Positions 1 through 8,360 of a stretch of DNA of 64,000 bases are shown here, piece after piece. The translations under genes and the position numbers were made by a program. This DNA is from JBEVOS01 sp044226655. Its GTDB lineage: Bacteria > Pseudomonadota > Alphaproteobacteria > Caulobacterales > Aquidulcibacteraceae. Location of the stretch: the NCBI GenBank assembly GCA_044226655.1, contig JBGAGO010000002.1, positions 1 to 64,000 of the forward strand, given 5' to 3'. The notes beneath the pieces are model-generated. The model was not told the DNA's origin, made no database searches, and worked only from the letters and a program-made list of their open reading frames with translations. Numbering within the stretch: position 1 is the first letter of the stretch; each line of letters begins with the position of its first letter.

Positions 1-1
1 A

Positions 2-139
2 ATGGTGATGCCGGGCGACAATGTGAAAATCACGGTCGAGCTGATCGTGCCGATCGCCATGAACCAGGGCTCGCGCTTCGCCATCCGCGAAGGCGGACGC
101 ACCGTCGGATCCGGCGTCGTCGCGAAAATCGACGATTGA
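2..139 (+). CDS. tuf: Elongation factor Tu, C-terminal fragment (gene starts before the window)
   Basis: The last 45 codons of EF-Tu, the GTPase that delivers aminoacyl-tRNA to the ribosome. The visible part is the end of beta-barrel domain 3, with the family-typical PGDNV, GSRFAIREGGRTVG and final GVVAKI motifs, ending in TGA. The start lies outside the window. It is followed closely by a terminator, so transcription of tuf probably ends here rather than running into rpsJ. Confidence 0.97.
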   Translation: MVMPGDNVKITVELIVPIAMNQGSRFAIREGGRTVGSGVVAKIDD

Positions 140-160
140 GGCTGGCGTAGCCGCAGTTTC

Positions 161-194
161 AAAAGGGCCGTCCTCCGGGGCGGCCCTTTTTCTT
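161..194 (+). terminator. Rho-independent terminator after tuf
   Basis: A perfect 10-bp stem (AAAAGGGCCG at 161-170 pairing with CGGCCCTTTT at 181-190) closes a 10-nt loop and runs into a T-rich tract. It sits 22 nt after the tuf stop codon and separates tuf from the following GIN-domain gene. Confidence 0.9.
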
Positions 195-270
195 TGGGTC
201 GCATCCGCTCGCCCGCGCTGCAGCATCTGTGCGATAGGGAGGCGCGCGTGCCCGCGCCTGGAGAGGATTC

Positions 271-1308
271 ATGGAACGAGCAGCGATCGTCGCCGCGGTC
301 ATCATCGCGATGTTGTTCGCCGCCGCCGGGGCGGGGGCGTTTCACTTTAACGGCTGGAATTTCACCTGGACGGGCGATGCCGCCGCGCAGGTGGCCGTGC
401 AGCCGGGCCAGCTGCCGCAGCAGGCTTACGCCGCTCAGGCGGTCCGCATCTCGGATATGGCCGCTATCGTCCACGTGACGCCCGAAGATCGCACCGACGT
501 GGCGATATCGGTCGATAATCCGGGCCGCACGCCCATGCCTGTGGTCCGCGTGGATGGGGACCAGTTGATCGTGGACGGTCGCCTCCACGGCCGCATCCTC
601 AATTGCCGCGACGACGGGGGCGTGGACCTGCTCGGCTATGGCGGCGTGACGGCTCAGGAATTGCCGGTCATCACCCTGCACGTCCCGAAAGCCGTCGATC
701 TGGACGTGGGCGGCGCGGTGAAGGCCGATATCGCAGCGGCCGAGAGCGTGGACCTCGATCAATCGGGCTGTGGTTCGACGACCGTCGCCGATCTGACCGG
801 GGCGCTAAAGGTCGACAATTCCGGCAGCGCCGATGTGACGGCCGCCGCCGCGGCCAGCGCAGATCTCGATTTGAGCGGCTCTGGCGACATCATCCTGGGC
901 GCGATTTCGGGCCCGGTGGCCATCGATATGGCGGGCGCGGGCTCGGTGACGGTGGCCTCGGCCGTGGGGCTTAATCTGGACATGGCCGGGTCGGGCGATG
1001 TGCGGGTCGATGCCTTGACTGGCGAGCTCAAGGTCGATGGCGCGGGCTCCGGCGACATCGACATCCGCGGCGGCGCCGTGACTTTGGCCGATATCTCCTC
1101 CGCTGGCTCCTGCTCGCTGACCGCGCCGACCCTGGCCGTCGAGACCGCCAAGATCGACATGGCGGGCTCCGGCGAGGTGAAGCTGGGCGCGATCGGCGAT
1201 CTCGACGTCGAGATCATGGGGTCGGGCACGGTGGACGTGGCGAGCGTGCGCGGGCGCAACAACCGCCGCATCATGGGCTCCGGTGAAGTGAACGTCGGAA
1301 GCCCTTGA
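271..1308 (+). CDS. GIN-domain (DUF2807) membrane-anchored beta-helix protein
   Basis: A 345-residue protein. Residues about 4-24 form one hydrophobic segment (signal anchor or uncleaved signal peptide), and the rest is probably exported. From about residue 130 on it is built of repeating units with cores such as GSGDI, AGSGDV, GAGSGDI, AGSGEV and MGSGTV, typical of the putative auto-transporter adhesin head GIN domain (DUF2807), which folds as a stacked beta-helix. The molecular role of these proteins is unknown. The start is supported by GGAGAGG 5 nt upstream. It lies between tuf and rpsJ, an odd place for an envelope protein; it has the tuf terminator before it and a promoter-like site over its stop codon. 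Confidence 0.8.
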   Translation: MERAAIVAAVIIAMLFAAAGAGAFHFNGWNFTWTGDAAAQVAVQPGQLPQQAYAAQAVRISDMAAIVHVTPEDRTDVAISVDNPGRTPMPVVRVDGDQLIVDGRLHGRILNCRDDGGVDLLGYGGVTAQELPVITLHVPKAVDLDVGGAVKADIAAAESVDLDQSGCGSTTVADLTGALKVDNSGSADVTAAAAASADLDLSGSGDIILGAISGPVAIDMAGAGSVTVASAVGLNLDMAGSGDVRVDALTGELKVDGAGSGDIDIRGGAVTLADISSAGSCSLTAPTLAVETAKIDMAGSGEVKLGAIGDLDVEIMGSGTVDVASVRGRNNRRIMGSGEVNVGSP

Positions 1309-1333
1309 CGCTTTGGCGACGAAGGGGCTAGAA
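1305..1333 (+). promoter_or_regulatory. Candidate promoter for the S10 operon
   Basis: TTGACG (1305-1310), 17-nt spacer, CTAGAA (1328-1333), close to the alphaproteobacterial housekeeping pattern. The -35 hexamer overlaps the stop codon of the GIN gene, and rpsJ starts 190 nt downstream. The roughly 180-nt leader has no ORF that looks real; it could hold autoregulatory structure, but none was recognised. Confidence 0.55.
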
Positions 1334-1522
1334 GCCCCGCTCTGTTTTGAACCGGCCGTGAGCCGAGGCTCAGACGCGGTTCGCAGTAACGCGACATCGG
1401 CCCGGGGGATCGGGCAGGTTTCCGGAGGACAGGGCGCAAGCGCGCGCCCCGCCCTCCTTCGCGCGTTGCAGCGACGCTCTGATTTCTCGCCCCGTCCGGG
1501 AATTGTGTGACGGATTAGGGCG

Positions 1523-1834
1523 ATGCAGCAGAATATCCGAATTAGGCTCAAAGCCTTCGATCACCGAACGCTCGATCTCTCCACCAAGGAGATCGTGTCG
1601 ACGGCTAAACGCACGGGCGCGACCGTCGTCGGCCCGATCCCGCTGCCGACCCGCATCGAAAAGTTCACCGTCAACCGCTCGCCCCACATCGATAAGAAGT
1701 CCCGCGAGCAATTCGAAATTCGCACCCATAAGCGCGTGCTCGATATCGTTGATCCCACGCCGCAAACCGTCGATGCGCTGATGAAGCTCGACCTCTCCGC
1801 GGGCGTCGACGTGCAAATCCAAGTGATGGGCTGA
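1523..1834 (+). CDS. rpsJ: 30S ribosomal protein S10
   Basis: A 103-residue S10, the normal length; in other bacteria it also acts as NusE in antitermination. Conserved features include IRIRLKAFDHR at the start, VGPIPLPTRIEKFTVNRSPH in the middle and QIQVMG at the end. First gene of the S10 cluster; rplC follows after 4 nt. Confidence 0.98.
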   Translation: MQQNIRIRLKAFDHRTLDLSTKEIVSTAKRTGATVVGPIPLPTRIEKFTVNRSPHIDKKSREQFEIRTHKRVLDIVDPTPQTVDALMKLDLSAGVDVQIQVMG

Positions 1835-1838
1835 GCCG

Positions 1839-2534
1839 ATGACCGCCCAGCCCCGCATTGGCGTCATCGCCAAAAAAGTCGGCATGATGCAGCTGTTCGC
1901 CGCCGATGGCGTGCAGACCCCTGTGACCGTGCTCTCGCTCGAAGGCTGCACCGTCGTCGCGCACCGCACCGCCGAGAAGGATGGCTATAGCGCCGTCCAG
2001 CTCGGCGCCGGCGCGCCGAAGGTGAAGCGCCTCACCAAGGCCGACCGCGGCCATTTCGCGAAGAACGGCGTGGAAGCCAAGAAGACGCTGGTCGAGTTCC
2101 GCGTGGACGCCTCGATGGCGCCGCCGGTCGGTTCGGAAATCACGGCGGATCATTTTGTCGAAGGCCAAAAGGTCGATGTTTCCGGCACGTCCATCGGCAA
2201 GGGTTTTGCGGGCTCGATGAAACGCTGGAATTTCGGCGGCCTGCGCGCGACGCACGGCGTATCCGTCTCGCACCGCTCGCATGGCTCGACCGGCAACCGC
2301 CAGGACCCGGGCCGCGTGTTCAAGAATAAGAAGATGGCCGGCCATCTCGGCGTCGAGCGCGTCACAACACAGAATCTGGAAATCGCCCGCGTCGATGCAG
2401 ACCGCGGGCTCGTTTTTGTCCGCGGCTCGGTGCCGGGCGCGAAGGGCTCCTGGGTCGAAATCCGCGACGCGGTGAAGGCGAAGCTCCCGGAAGCGGCGCC
2501 TCAGCCCGCGAAGTTCAAGCAAGCGGCGGCCTGA
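1839..2534 (+). CDS. rplC: 50S ribosomal protein L3
   Basis: A 231-residue L3, an early-assembly 23S rRNA binder. It starts with IGVIAKKVGMMQLF and keeps the GNRQDPGRVFKNKKMAGHLG loop that reaches towards the peptidyl transferase centre and carries the glutamine methylated by PrmB in other bacteria. It has a slightly longer Ala/Pro/Lys tail than E. coli L3. rplD follows after 4 nt. Confidence 0.98.
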   Translation: MTAQPRIGVIAKKVGMMQLFAADGVQTPVTVLSLEGCTVVAHRTAEKDGYSAVQLGAGAPKVKRLTKADRGHFAKNGVEAKKTLVEFRVDASMAPPVGSEITADHFVEGQKVDVSGTSIGKGFAGSMKRWNFGGLRATHGVSVSHRSHGSTGNRQDPGRVFKNKKMAGHLGVERVTTQNLEIARVDADRGLVFVRGSVPGAKGSWVEIRDAVKAKLPEAAPQPAKFKQAAA

Positions 2535-2538
2535 TCCG

Positions 2539-3180
2539 ATGAAGATCGACATCAAAACTCTGGACGCGGCGAGCGCCGGCTCCATCGAGCTGAAGGACGA
2601 CATCTTCGGCATCGCCGAGATCCGCAAGGACATCCTGGCGCGTATGGTGAACTACCAGCTCGCCAAGCGCCGCGCCGGCACCCACAAGACCAAGAGCCGC
2701 GGCGAAGTCGCCCGCTCGCACTCAAAGCTCTACCGCCAGAAGGGCACGGGCAATGCGCGCCACGGCGCGGCGAACGCCCCGATCTTCCGCGGCGGCGGCC
2801 ACGCCCATAACATCCTGCCGCGCGATTATTCGCACAGCCTGCCCAAGAAGGTGCGCACGCTCGCGTTGCGCCACGCGCTCTCGTCCAAGGCGAAGGACAA
2901 CGCCATCGTCGTGATCGATGAGGCCAAGCTCTCGGCGCCGAAGACGAAAGAGCTGGCCGGTAAGCTGGCGGGACTTGGCGTGACCAATGCGCTCATCATC
3001 GGCGGCGCGGAGCTCGATCTCAATTTCGCGCTCGCCTCGCGCAACATCCCGAACGTGGATGTGCTGCCGAGCGCCGGCCTCAACGTCTATGACGTGTTGC
3101 GCCGCCGCACGCTGGTGCTGACCAAGGACGCCGTCGCCGCGATCAATGCGCGGTTCGAACCCAAAGGAGCGGCGGCATGA
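2539..3180 (+). CDS. rplD: 50S ribosomal protein L4
   Basis: A 213-residue L4. The exit-tunnel loop is recognisable (KSRGEVARS, KLYRQKGTGNARHG, FRGGGHAH), followed by the LPKKVRTLALRHALS segment. In enterobacteria L4 represses its own operon; nothing here shows whether that is conserved. It overlaps rplW by 4 nt (ATGA). Confidence 0.98.
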   Translation: MKIDIKTLDAASAGSIELKDDIFGIAEIRKDILARMVNYQLAKRRAGTHKTKSRGEVARSHSKLYRQKGTGNARHGAANAPIFRGGGHAHNILPRDYSHSLPKKVRTLALRHALSSKAKDNAIVVIDEAKLSAPKTKELAGKLAGLGVTNALIIGGAELDLNFALASRNIPNVDVLPSAGLNVYDVLRRRTLVLTKDAVAAINARFEPKGAAA

Positions 3181-3473
3181 GCGCCGTAAAGCATTACGAC
3201 ACGATCATCGCGCCGGTGATCACGGAGAAGAGCACGATCCTGTCCGAGCAGGGCAAGGTGGTGTTCCGCGTGCCGCTGAGCGCGACGAAGAAGGACGTGA
3301 AGGACGCCGTCGAAGCGCTCTTCAAGGTCAAGGTCCAGGCCGTGAACACCATCCGGCAGAAGGGCAAGGCCAAGTTTTTCCGCGGCATTCAGGGCCGCCG
3401 TTCGGACACCAAGAAGGCGATCGTGACGCTGGCCGACGGCCAGTCGATCGACGTCACGACGGGGCTTAACTGA
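3177..3473 (+). CDS. rplW: 50S ribosomal protein L23
   Basis: A 98-residue L23, the tunnel-exit protein that docks SRP and trigger factor. Typical features are the N-terminal HYDTIIAPVITEKST and the long basic loop around KGKAKFFRGIQGRRSDTKKAIVTL. It overlaps rplD by 4 nt and touches rplB by 1 nt. Confidence 0.98.
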   Translation: MSAVKHYDTIIAPVITEKSTILSEQGKVVFRVPLSATKKDVKDAVEALFKVKVQAVNTIRQKGKAKFFRGIQGRRSDTKKAIVTLADGQSIDVTTGLN

Positions 3474-4309
3474 TGGCGTTGCGTACGTTCCGCCCGACCT
3501 CGCCGGGCCGCCGTCAGCTCGTGATCGTCGATCGCAGCGAGCTGTACAAAGGCAAGCCGGTAAAGGCGCTCACCGAAGGGCTCACCAAGTCCGGCGGCCG
3601 CAACAATGCTGGCCGCGTGACGGCGTTCCGCCATGGCGGCGGCCACAAGCGCGCCTATCGCATCATCGATTTCAAGCGCCGCAAATGGGATCAGCCGGCG
3701 ACCGTCGAACGGCTCGAATATGATCCGAACCGCACGGCCTTCATCGCGCTCGTCAAATATCCGGATGGCGAGCAGGCTTACATTCTGGCGCCGCAACGCC
3801 TGAAGGCCGGCGACGTGGTGGTTGCGGGCGAAAAGGTCGACGTGAAGCCCGGCAATGCGATGCCGATGAAATCGATCCCGGTCGGCACCATCGTGCACAA
3901 TGTCGAATTGAAGCCGCTCAAGGGCGGCCAGATCGCACGCTCGGCCGGCACGTACGCGCAGATCGTCGGCCGCGACGGCGGCTACGCGCAGCTGCGCCTG
4001 TCGTCTGGTGAAATCCGCATGGCGCCGGATACGTGCATGGCCACGATCGGCGCGGTGTCGAACCCCGACAACATGAACGAAGTCTGGGGCAAGGCGGGCC
4101 GTTCGATCTGGCTCGGCAAGAAGCCGAGTGTGCGCGGCGTCGCCATGAACCCGGTCGATCACCCGCACGGCGGCGGCGAAGGCAAGACCTCCGGCGGCCG
4201 TCACCCCGTCACGCCTTGGGGGCAAAAGACGCGCGGTCCCAAGACCCGCAAGACCAAGCCCTCCGATCGTCTCATCATCCGGCGTCGTCACGCCAAGAAG
4301 TCGAGCTAG
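3473..4309 (+). CDS. rplB: 50S ribosomal protein L2
   Basis: A 278-residue L2, needed for subunit association and the peptidyl transferase centre. It has the GRNNAGRVTAFRHGGGHKR segment and the invariant NPVDHPHGGGEGK motif with its essential histidine, ending in a basic tail. It is one of the most conserved proteins here and the identity is not in doubt. Confidence 0.99.
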   Translation: MALRTFRPTSPGRRQLVIVDRSELYKGKPVKALTEGLTKSGGRNNAGRVTAFRHGGGHKRAYRIIDFKRRKWDQPATVERLEYDPNRTAFIALVKYPDGEQAYILAPQRLKAGDVVVAGEKVDVKPGNAMPMKSIPVGTIVHNVELKPLKGGQIARSAGTYAQIVGRDGGYAQLRLSSGEIRMAPDTCMATIGAVSNPDNMNEVWGKAGRSIWLGKKPSVRGVAMNPVDHPHGGGEGKTSGGRHPVTPWGQKTRGPKTRKTKPSDRLIIRRRHAKKSS

Positions 4310-4314
4310 TCCCG

Positions 4315-4587
4315 ATGCCGCGTTCCGTTTGGAAAGGCCCGTTCGTCGACGGTTATCTCCTCGCCAAGGCCGAGAAGGCGCAAGGCGGCCGTTCGGCCAT
4401 CAAGACCTGGTCGCGCCGGTCGACGATCATGCCGCAATTCGTGGGCCTCACCTTCCAGGTCCACAACGGCAAGACGTTCGTGCCGGTGTCGGTGTCTGAA
4501 GACATGGTCGGCCACAAGCTGGGCGAGTTTTCGCCGACGCGGCCGAACACGGGCCATGGCGCCGATAAGAAAGCGAAGAGGAAGTAG
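4315..4587 (+). CDS. rpsS: 30S ribosomal protein S19
   Basis: A 90-residue S19 of the 30S head, partner of S13. It begins MPRSVWKGPFVDGYLL and has the conserved TWSRRSTIMPQFVG and HKLGEFSPTR segments. The ATG at 4315 gives the family length; upstream codons in the same frame belong to an open frame inside rplB. Confidence 0.98.
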   Translation: MPRSVWKGPFVDGYLLAKAEKAQGGRSAIKTWSRRSTIMPQFVGLTFQVHNGKTFVPVSVSEDMVGHKLGEFSPTRPNTGHGADKKAKRK

Positions 4588-4590
4588 GCG

Positions 4591-5049
4591 ATGGGCAAGC
4601 CGAAGAATCCCCCTCGCGTCGCCGAGAACGAAGCCCGCGCGGTGCTGCGCATGGTGCGCATCAGCCCGCAGAAGCTGAACCTCGTCGCGCAGGCCATCCG
4701 TGGCCTCACGGTCGAGAAGGCGCTCAACGAGCTCAAATTCTCCCGCAAGCGCATCGCGGGCGACGTCTACAAGCTCGTCTGGTCGGCGAAGGCCAATGCG
4801 GAGGAGAAGGGGCTCGACATCGACAGCCTGTTCGTCACGCAGGCCCATGTCGGCAAGAACCTCGTGCTGAAGCGCTCGGCTTCGCGCGCGCGCGGCCGCG
4901 GCACCCGCATAGAAAAGCCGTTCGCGCAGATCACGGTTGTGGTGCGCGAAATGCCGGAAGCGCTTGAGGCGCTCAAGAACCGCAAGAAACAGCCGCGCGA
5001 CATCTCGCCTGACCGGCGCAAGGGCGCCGCGCAAGGAGCGACCGCCTAA
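4591..5049 (+). CDS. rplV: 50S ribosomal protein L22
   Basis: A 152-residue L22, longer than the roughly 110 residues of E. coli because of a Lys/Arg/Asp-rich C-terminal extension common in Alphaproteobacteria. The tunnel beta-hairpin (KRSASRARGRGTRIEKP, then ITVVV) is intact; this is the region where macrolide-resistance changes occur in other species. It overlaps rpsC by 1 nt. Confidence 0.97.
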   Translation: MGKPKNPPRVAENEARAVLRMVRISPQKLNLVAQAIRGLTVEKALNELKFSRKRIAGDVYKLVWSAKANAEEKGLDIDSLFVTQAHVGKNLVLKRSASRARGRGTRIEKPFAQITVVVREMPEALEALKNRKKQPRDISPDRRKGAAQGATA

Positions 5050-5852
5050 TGGGTCAGAAAGTTAATCCGATCGGGCTGCGCCTCGGCGTCAACCGCACGT
5101 GGGACAGCCGCTGGTACGCGAACACGAAGGATTACGCGCGCCTCCTCCACGAGGACATCGCGATCCGGAAGTTCCTGCGTGAGCGGCTGAAGGCGGCCGG
5201 CGTGTCGAAGATCATCATCGAGCGGCCGCTGAAGAAGTGCCGCGTGACGATCCTGACGGCCAAGCCGGGCGTCGTGATCGGCAAGAAGGGCGCCGATATC
5301 GAAAAGCTGCGCAAGGAATTGGCCGCGATGGCGCCGGGCGCGGAAGTGTTTCTGAACCTGGTCGAAGTCCGCAAGCCGGAAACGGATGCGAACCTGGTCG
5401 CCGAAGGCGTCGCCCAGCAGCTCGAGCGCCGCGTCGCGTTCCGCCGCGCCATGAAGCGCGCGATGCAATCGGCGATGCGGCTTGGCGCGCAAGGCATCCG
5501 CATCAACGTGTCGGGCCGTCTGGGCGGCGCGGAAATCGCGCGCATGGAATGGTACCGTGAAGGCCGCGTGCCGCTGCACACGCTGCGCGCGGATATCGAT
5601 TACGGCTTCTGCGAAGCCGAGACGGCCTATGGCCAGATCGGCGTGAAAGTCTGGATCTTCAAAGGCGAGATCCTCGAGCACGATCCGATGGCGCAGGACA
5701 AGCGCGCGATCGACACCGGCGAGAACCGTGAACGCCGTGACCGCGACCGCCCGCAACGCGATGACCGCGGCCCGGGCGGCGATCGCGGACGGCGTCCGCC
5801 GCGCCGCGCGCCGCGCGATGCTGAAGCCGCCAGTTCGGACGCGGAGGGCTGA
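5049..5852 (+). CDS. rpsC: 30S ribosomal protein S3
   Basis: A 267-residue S3, part of the mRNA entry tunnel. It starts MGQKVNPIGLRLGVNRTWDS and has a type II KH domain with VVIGKKGADI. After the conserved core (ends near WIFKGEIL) comes a highly charged, disordered Arg/Asp/Pro tail of about 45 residues, which accounts for the length above E. coli's 233. Confidence 0.98.
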   Translation: MGQKVNPIGLRLGVNRTWDSRWYANTKDYARLLHEDIAIRKFLRERLKAAGVSKIIIERPLKKCRVTILTAKPGVVIGKKGADIEKLRKELAAMAPGAEVFLNLVEVRKPETDANLVAEGVAQQLERRVAFRRAMKRAMQSAMRLGAQGIRINVSGRLGGAEIARMEWYREGRVPLHTLRADIDYGFCEAETAYGQIGVKVWIFKGEILEHDPMAQDKRAIDTGENRERRDRDRPQRDDRGPGGDRGRRPPRRAPRDAEAASSDAEG

Positions 5853-5858
5853 TCCGCC

Positions 5859-6275
5859 ATGATGCAACCGAAGAAAACCAAGTACCGCCGCGCCCATAAG
5901 GGCCGGATCAAGGGCTTGGCGACGACCGCGATCAAGCTGGATTACGGCTCGTTCGGCCTTAAGGCGCTGGAGCCGGAGCGCGTCACCGCGCGCCAGATCG
6001 AAGCCGCGCGCCGCGCCATCACGCGCCACATGAAGCGCCAGGGCCGGGTGTGGATCCGCATCTTCCCGGACGTGCCGGTGTCAAAGAAGCCGACCGAAGT
6101 GCGCATGGGCTCGGGCAAGGGCGCGCCGGAATTCTGGGCGGTCCGCGTCCATCCCGGCCGCGTCATGTTCGAGATCGACGGCGTGCCGGAAAAGATCGCG
6201 CGCGAAAGCCTCGAACTCGGCGCGGCCAAGCTGCCGATCAAATCCCGCATCGTGACCCGTTTGGAAGGGCAGTGA
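5859..6275 (+). CDS. rplP: 50S ribosomal protein L16
   Basis: A 138-residue L16, located near the A-site tRNA elbow. It begins with MQPKKTKYRRAHKGR and has the RVWIRIFPDVPVSKKP and MGSGKGAPEFWA motifs. The ORF opens with two consecutive Met codons (5859 and 5862); the second would give the more usual N-terminus. Confidence 0.97.
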   Translation: MMQPKKTKYRRAHKGRIKGLATTAIKLDYGSFGLKALEPERVTARQIEAARRAITRHMKRQGRVWIRIFPDVPVSKKPTEVRMGSGKGAPEFWAVRVHPGRVMFEIDGVPEKIARESLELGAAKLPIKSRIVTRLEGQ

Positions 6276-6276
6276 G

Positions 6277-6498
6277 ATGAAGCTGCGCGAGATCAAGAAA
6301 GAGCTGCAGGATTACCGCTCTTTCGACGCCGCCAAGCTCGGCGATGAAGTGGTCGATCTGAAGAAGGAGCAGTTCAACCTGCGCTTCCAGAAGGCCACCG
6401 GTCAGCTCGAGAAGACGTCGCGCGTGCGTGAAGTGCGCCGGCAGATCGCGCGCGCCAAGACGGCGATCCGCGAAAAATCTGCGGCCAAGAAGGTCTGA
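6277..6498 (+). CDS. rpmC: 50S ribosomal protein L29
   Basis: A 73-residue helical hairpin protein near the tunnel exit. The KEQFNLRFQKATGQLEKTSR and VRRQIARAKTAI segments are diagnostic. It starts 1 nt after the rplP stop. Confidence 0.96.
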   Translation: MKLREIKKELQDYRSFDAAKLGDEVVDLKKEQFNLRFQKATGQLEKTSRVREVRRQIARAKTAIREKSAAKKV

Positions 6499-6508
6499 GG
6501 AGAACAAG

Positions 6509-6748
6509 ATGCCGCGCCGCGTGATGCAAGGCGAAGTGGTGAGCGACAAGGGCGACAAGACTGTCGTCGTGAAGGTCGAGCGCACCTTTCTCCACCCCGT
6601 CCTCAAGAAGACCGTCCGCCGGTCGACGCGTTTCCATGCCCATGATGAGGCCAACGCGTACAAGACGGGCGAGATCGTCGAAATCCAGGAATGCCCGCCC
6701 AAATCCAAGCTGAAACGCTGGGAAGTGGTCGGCCGGGTCGGAGCGTGA
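6509..6748 (+). CDS. rpsQ: 30S ribosomal protein S17
   Basis: A 79-residue OB-fold 16S rRNA binder. Recognised by GEVVSDKGDKTVVVKVERT, the PVLKKTVRRSTRFHAHDE loop and ECPPKSKLKRWEVV. The ATG at 6509 is preceded by GAGGAGAA and gives the family length. Confidence 0.97.
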   Translation: MPRRVMQGEVVSDKGDKTVVVKVERTFLHPVLKKTVRRSTRFHAHDEANAYKTGEIVEIQECPPKSKLKRWEVVGRVGA

Positions 6749-6752
6749 CGCC

Positions 6753-7121
6753 ATGATCCAGATGCAATCCAATCTCGAGGTCGCCGACAATTCCGGCGCC
6801 AAGCGCGTCATGTGCATCAAGGTGCTGGGCGGCTCGAAGCGCCGTTACGCCACCGTGGGCGACGTGATCGTGGTGTCGATCAAGGAAGCCATGCCGCGCG
6901 GCCGCGTGAAGAAGGGCGATGTCCGCAAGGCCGTGGTCGTGCGCGTCTCCAAGGACATCAAGCGTCGCGACGGATCGACGATCCGCTTCGACACCAACGC
7001 CGCCGTGCTCGTGAACAAGGAAAACGAGCCGATCGGCACGCGCATCTTCGGACCGGTTCCGCGCGAGCTGCGCGCCAAGAACCACATGAAGATCATTTCG
7101 CTCGCGCCGGAGGTGCTGTGA
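6753..7121 (+). CDS. rplN: 50S ribosomal protein L14
   Basis: A 122-residue L14, exactly the usual length. It opens MIQMQSNLEVADNSGAKRVM and has PRGRVKKGDVRKAVVVR and GTRIFGPVPRELR. It contributes to an intersubunit bridge. Its stop codon overlaps the rplX start by 1 nt. Confidence 0.98.
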   Translation: MIQMQSNLEVADNSGAKRVMCIKVLGGSKRRYATVGDVIVVSIKEAMPRGRVKKGDVRKAVVVRVSKDIKRRDGSTIRFDTNAAVLVNKENEPIGTRIFGPVPRELRAKNHMKIISLAPEVL

Positions 7122-7441
7122 TGGCCGCGCGTATTCGCAAAGGCGATGTCGTCATCGTGCTCGCCGGCAAAGATAAGGGCCGGGAAGGGCGCGTGATCGA
7201 AGTGCGCCCGACGGAAGACCGTGTCGTGGTGGAGAACGTCAACATCCACGCGCGCCATGTGAAGCCGTCGCTGGCCGATCCGAACGGCGGCATTAAGCGC
7301 ACCGAAGCGCCGCTGCACATTTCAAACGTTGCGTTGCGCGACCCGTCAACGGGCAAGGCCACGCGCGTCGGCTTCAAGACGGACGACAAGGGCCGCAAGG
7401 TCCGCGTGGCGCGCCGTTCAGGGGTTCAGATCGATGTCTGA
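7121..7441 (+). CDS. rplX: 50S ribosomal protein L24
   Basis: A 106-residue L24, an early-assembly protein. The N-terminal KOW motif is visible (RIRKGDVVIVLAGKDKGREG), followed by NIHARHVKPS and PLHISNVAL. It overlaps the start of rplE by 8 nt. Confidence 0.97.
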   Translation: MAARIRKGDVVIVLAGKDKGREGRVIEVRPTEDRVVVENVNIHARHVKPSLADPNGGIKRTEAPLHISNVALRDPSTGKATRVGFKTDDKGRKVRVARRSGVQIDV

Positions 7442-7988
7442 AGCATACGAACCGCGGATGAAGGCGCGCTATAAGCGCGATATCCGCGGCAATCTGAAGA
7501 ACCAGTTTTCGTACACCAACGAAATGCAGATCCCGCGTCTGGACAAGATCGTGATCAACATGGGCGTTGGCGAAGCGGTGGCCGATTCCAAGAAGCTGAA
7601 ATCCGCGATGGATGCGCTGGCGCTGATCTCCGGCCAAAAGCCCGTGTCGACCAAGGCCAAGAAATCGATCGCGGGTTTCAAGATCCGCGAAGGCATGGCC
7701 GTGGGCTGCAAGGTGACCTTGCGCGCGGACCGCATGTACGAGTTCGTGGATCGGCTGGTGACGATCGCGCTGCCGCGCGTGAAGGATTTCCGCGGCCTCA
7801 ACGGCCGCTCCTTCGACGGGCGCGGCAATTACGCGATGGGCCTTCGGGAGCACATCGTGTTCCCCGAGATCAATTACGACACGATCGATCAGATGTGGGG
7901 CATGGACATCATCGTCTGCACGACCGCGCGCAGCGATGCCGAAGCCAAGGCCCTTTTGAAAGAATTCGACTTCCCGTTCCGGAACTGA
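7434..7988 (+). CDS. rplE: 50S ribosomal protein L5
   Basis: A 184-residue L5 that binds 5S rRNA. Typical segments are MQIPRLDKIVINMGVGEA, GQKPVSTKAKKSIAGFKIREG and IVFPEINYD. The ATG at 7434 gives the family length although it lies inside the end of rplX; the frame upstream of it is not L5-like. Confidence 0.97.
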   Translation: MSEAYEPRMKARYKRDIRGNLKNQFSYTNEMQIPRLDKIVINMGVGEAVADSKKLKSAMDALALISGQKPVSTKAKKSIAGFKIREGMAVGCKVTLRADRMYEFVDRLVTIALPRVKDFRGLNGRSFDGRGNYAMGLREHIVFPEINYDTIDQMWGMDIIVCTTARSDAEAKALLKEFDFPFRN

Positions 7989-8044
7989 TCGCCCGCCTCG
8001 CGAGAGGTGAGGGCAGTCCACCCCGGAACATATTGGAGCAGATG

Positions 8045-8350
8045 ATGGCGAAGACTGGGTCCATCGAACGGAATGAAAAGCGCAAACGGCTGGCGAAGCA
8101 GTTCGCCGGGCGCCGCGCGCGACTGAAGGCTGTCGCGCTCGACGAGTCCAAGCCGCTCGAAGAGCGGTTCGCCGCGCGCCTGAAGCTCGCCGAATTGCCG
8201 CGCAATTCCTCGCCCACGCGCTATCGCAATCGCTGCGAAGTGACGGGCCGCCCGCGCGGCTTCTATCGCAAGCTGCGTGTCAGCCGGATTGCGCTGCGTG
8301 AGCTCGCTTCGCTCGGCCAGGCGCCGGGCGTCGTGAAATCGAGCTGGTGA
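8045..8350 (+). CDS. rpsN: 30S ribosomal protein S14 (zinc-independent form)
   Basis: A 101-residue S14 of the long, zinc-free class: it lacks the two CxxC pairs of the short form and has RNRCEVTGRPRGFYRKL and the SRIALRELA motif. Two tandem ATGs occur at 8042 and 8045. GGAG at 8035-8038 is 6 nt from the second and only 3 nt from the first, so 8045 is preferred. Confidence 0.97.
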   Translation: MAKTGSIERNEKRKRLAKQFAGRRARLKAVALDESKPLEERFAARLKLAELPRNSSPTRYRNRCEVTGRPRGFYRKLRVSRIALRELASLGQAPGVVKSSW

Positions 8351-8360
8351 GGAGGGTCAC

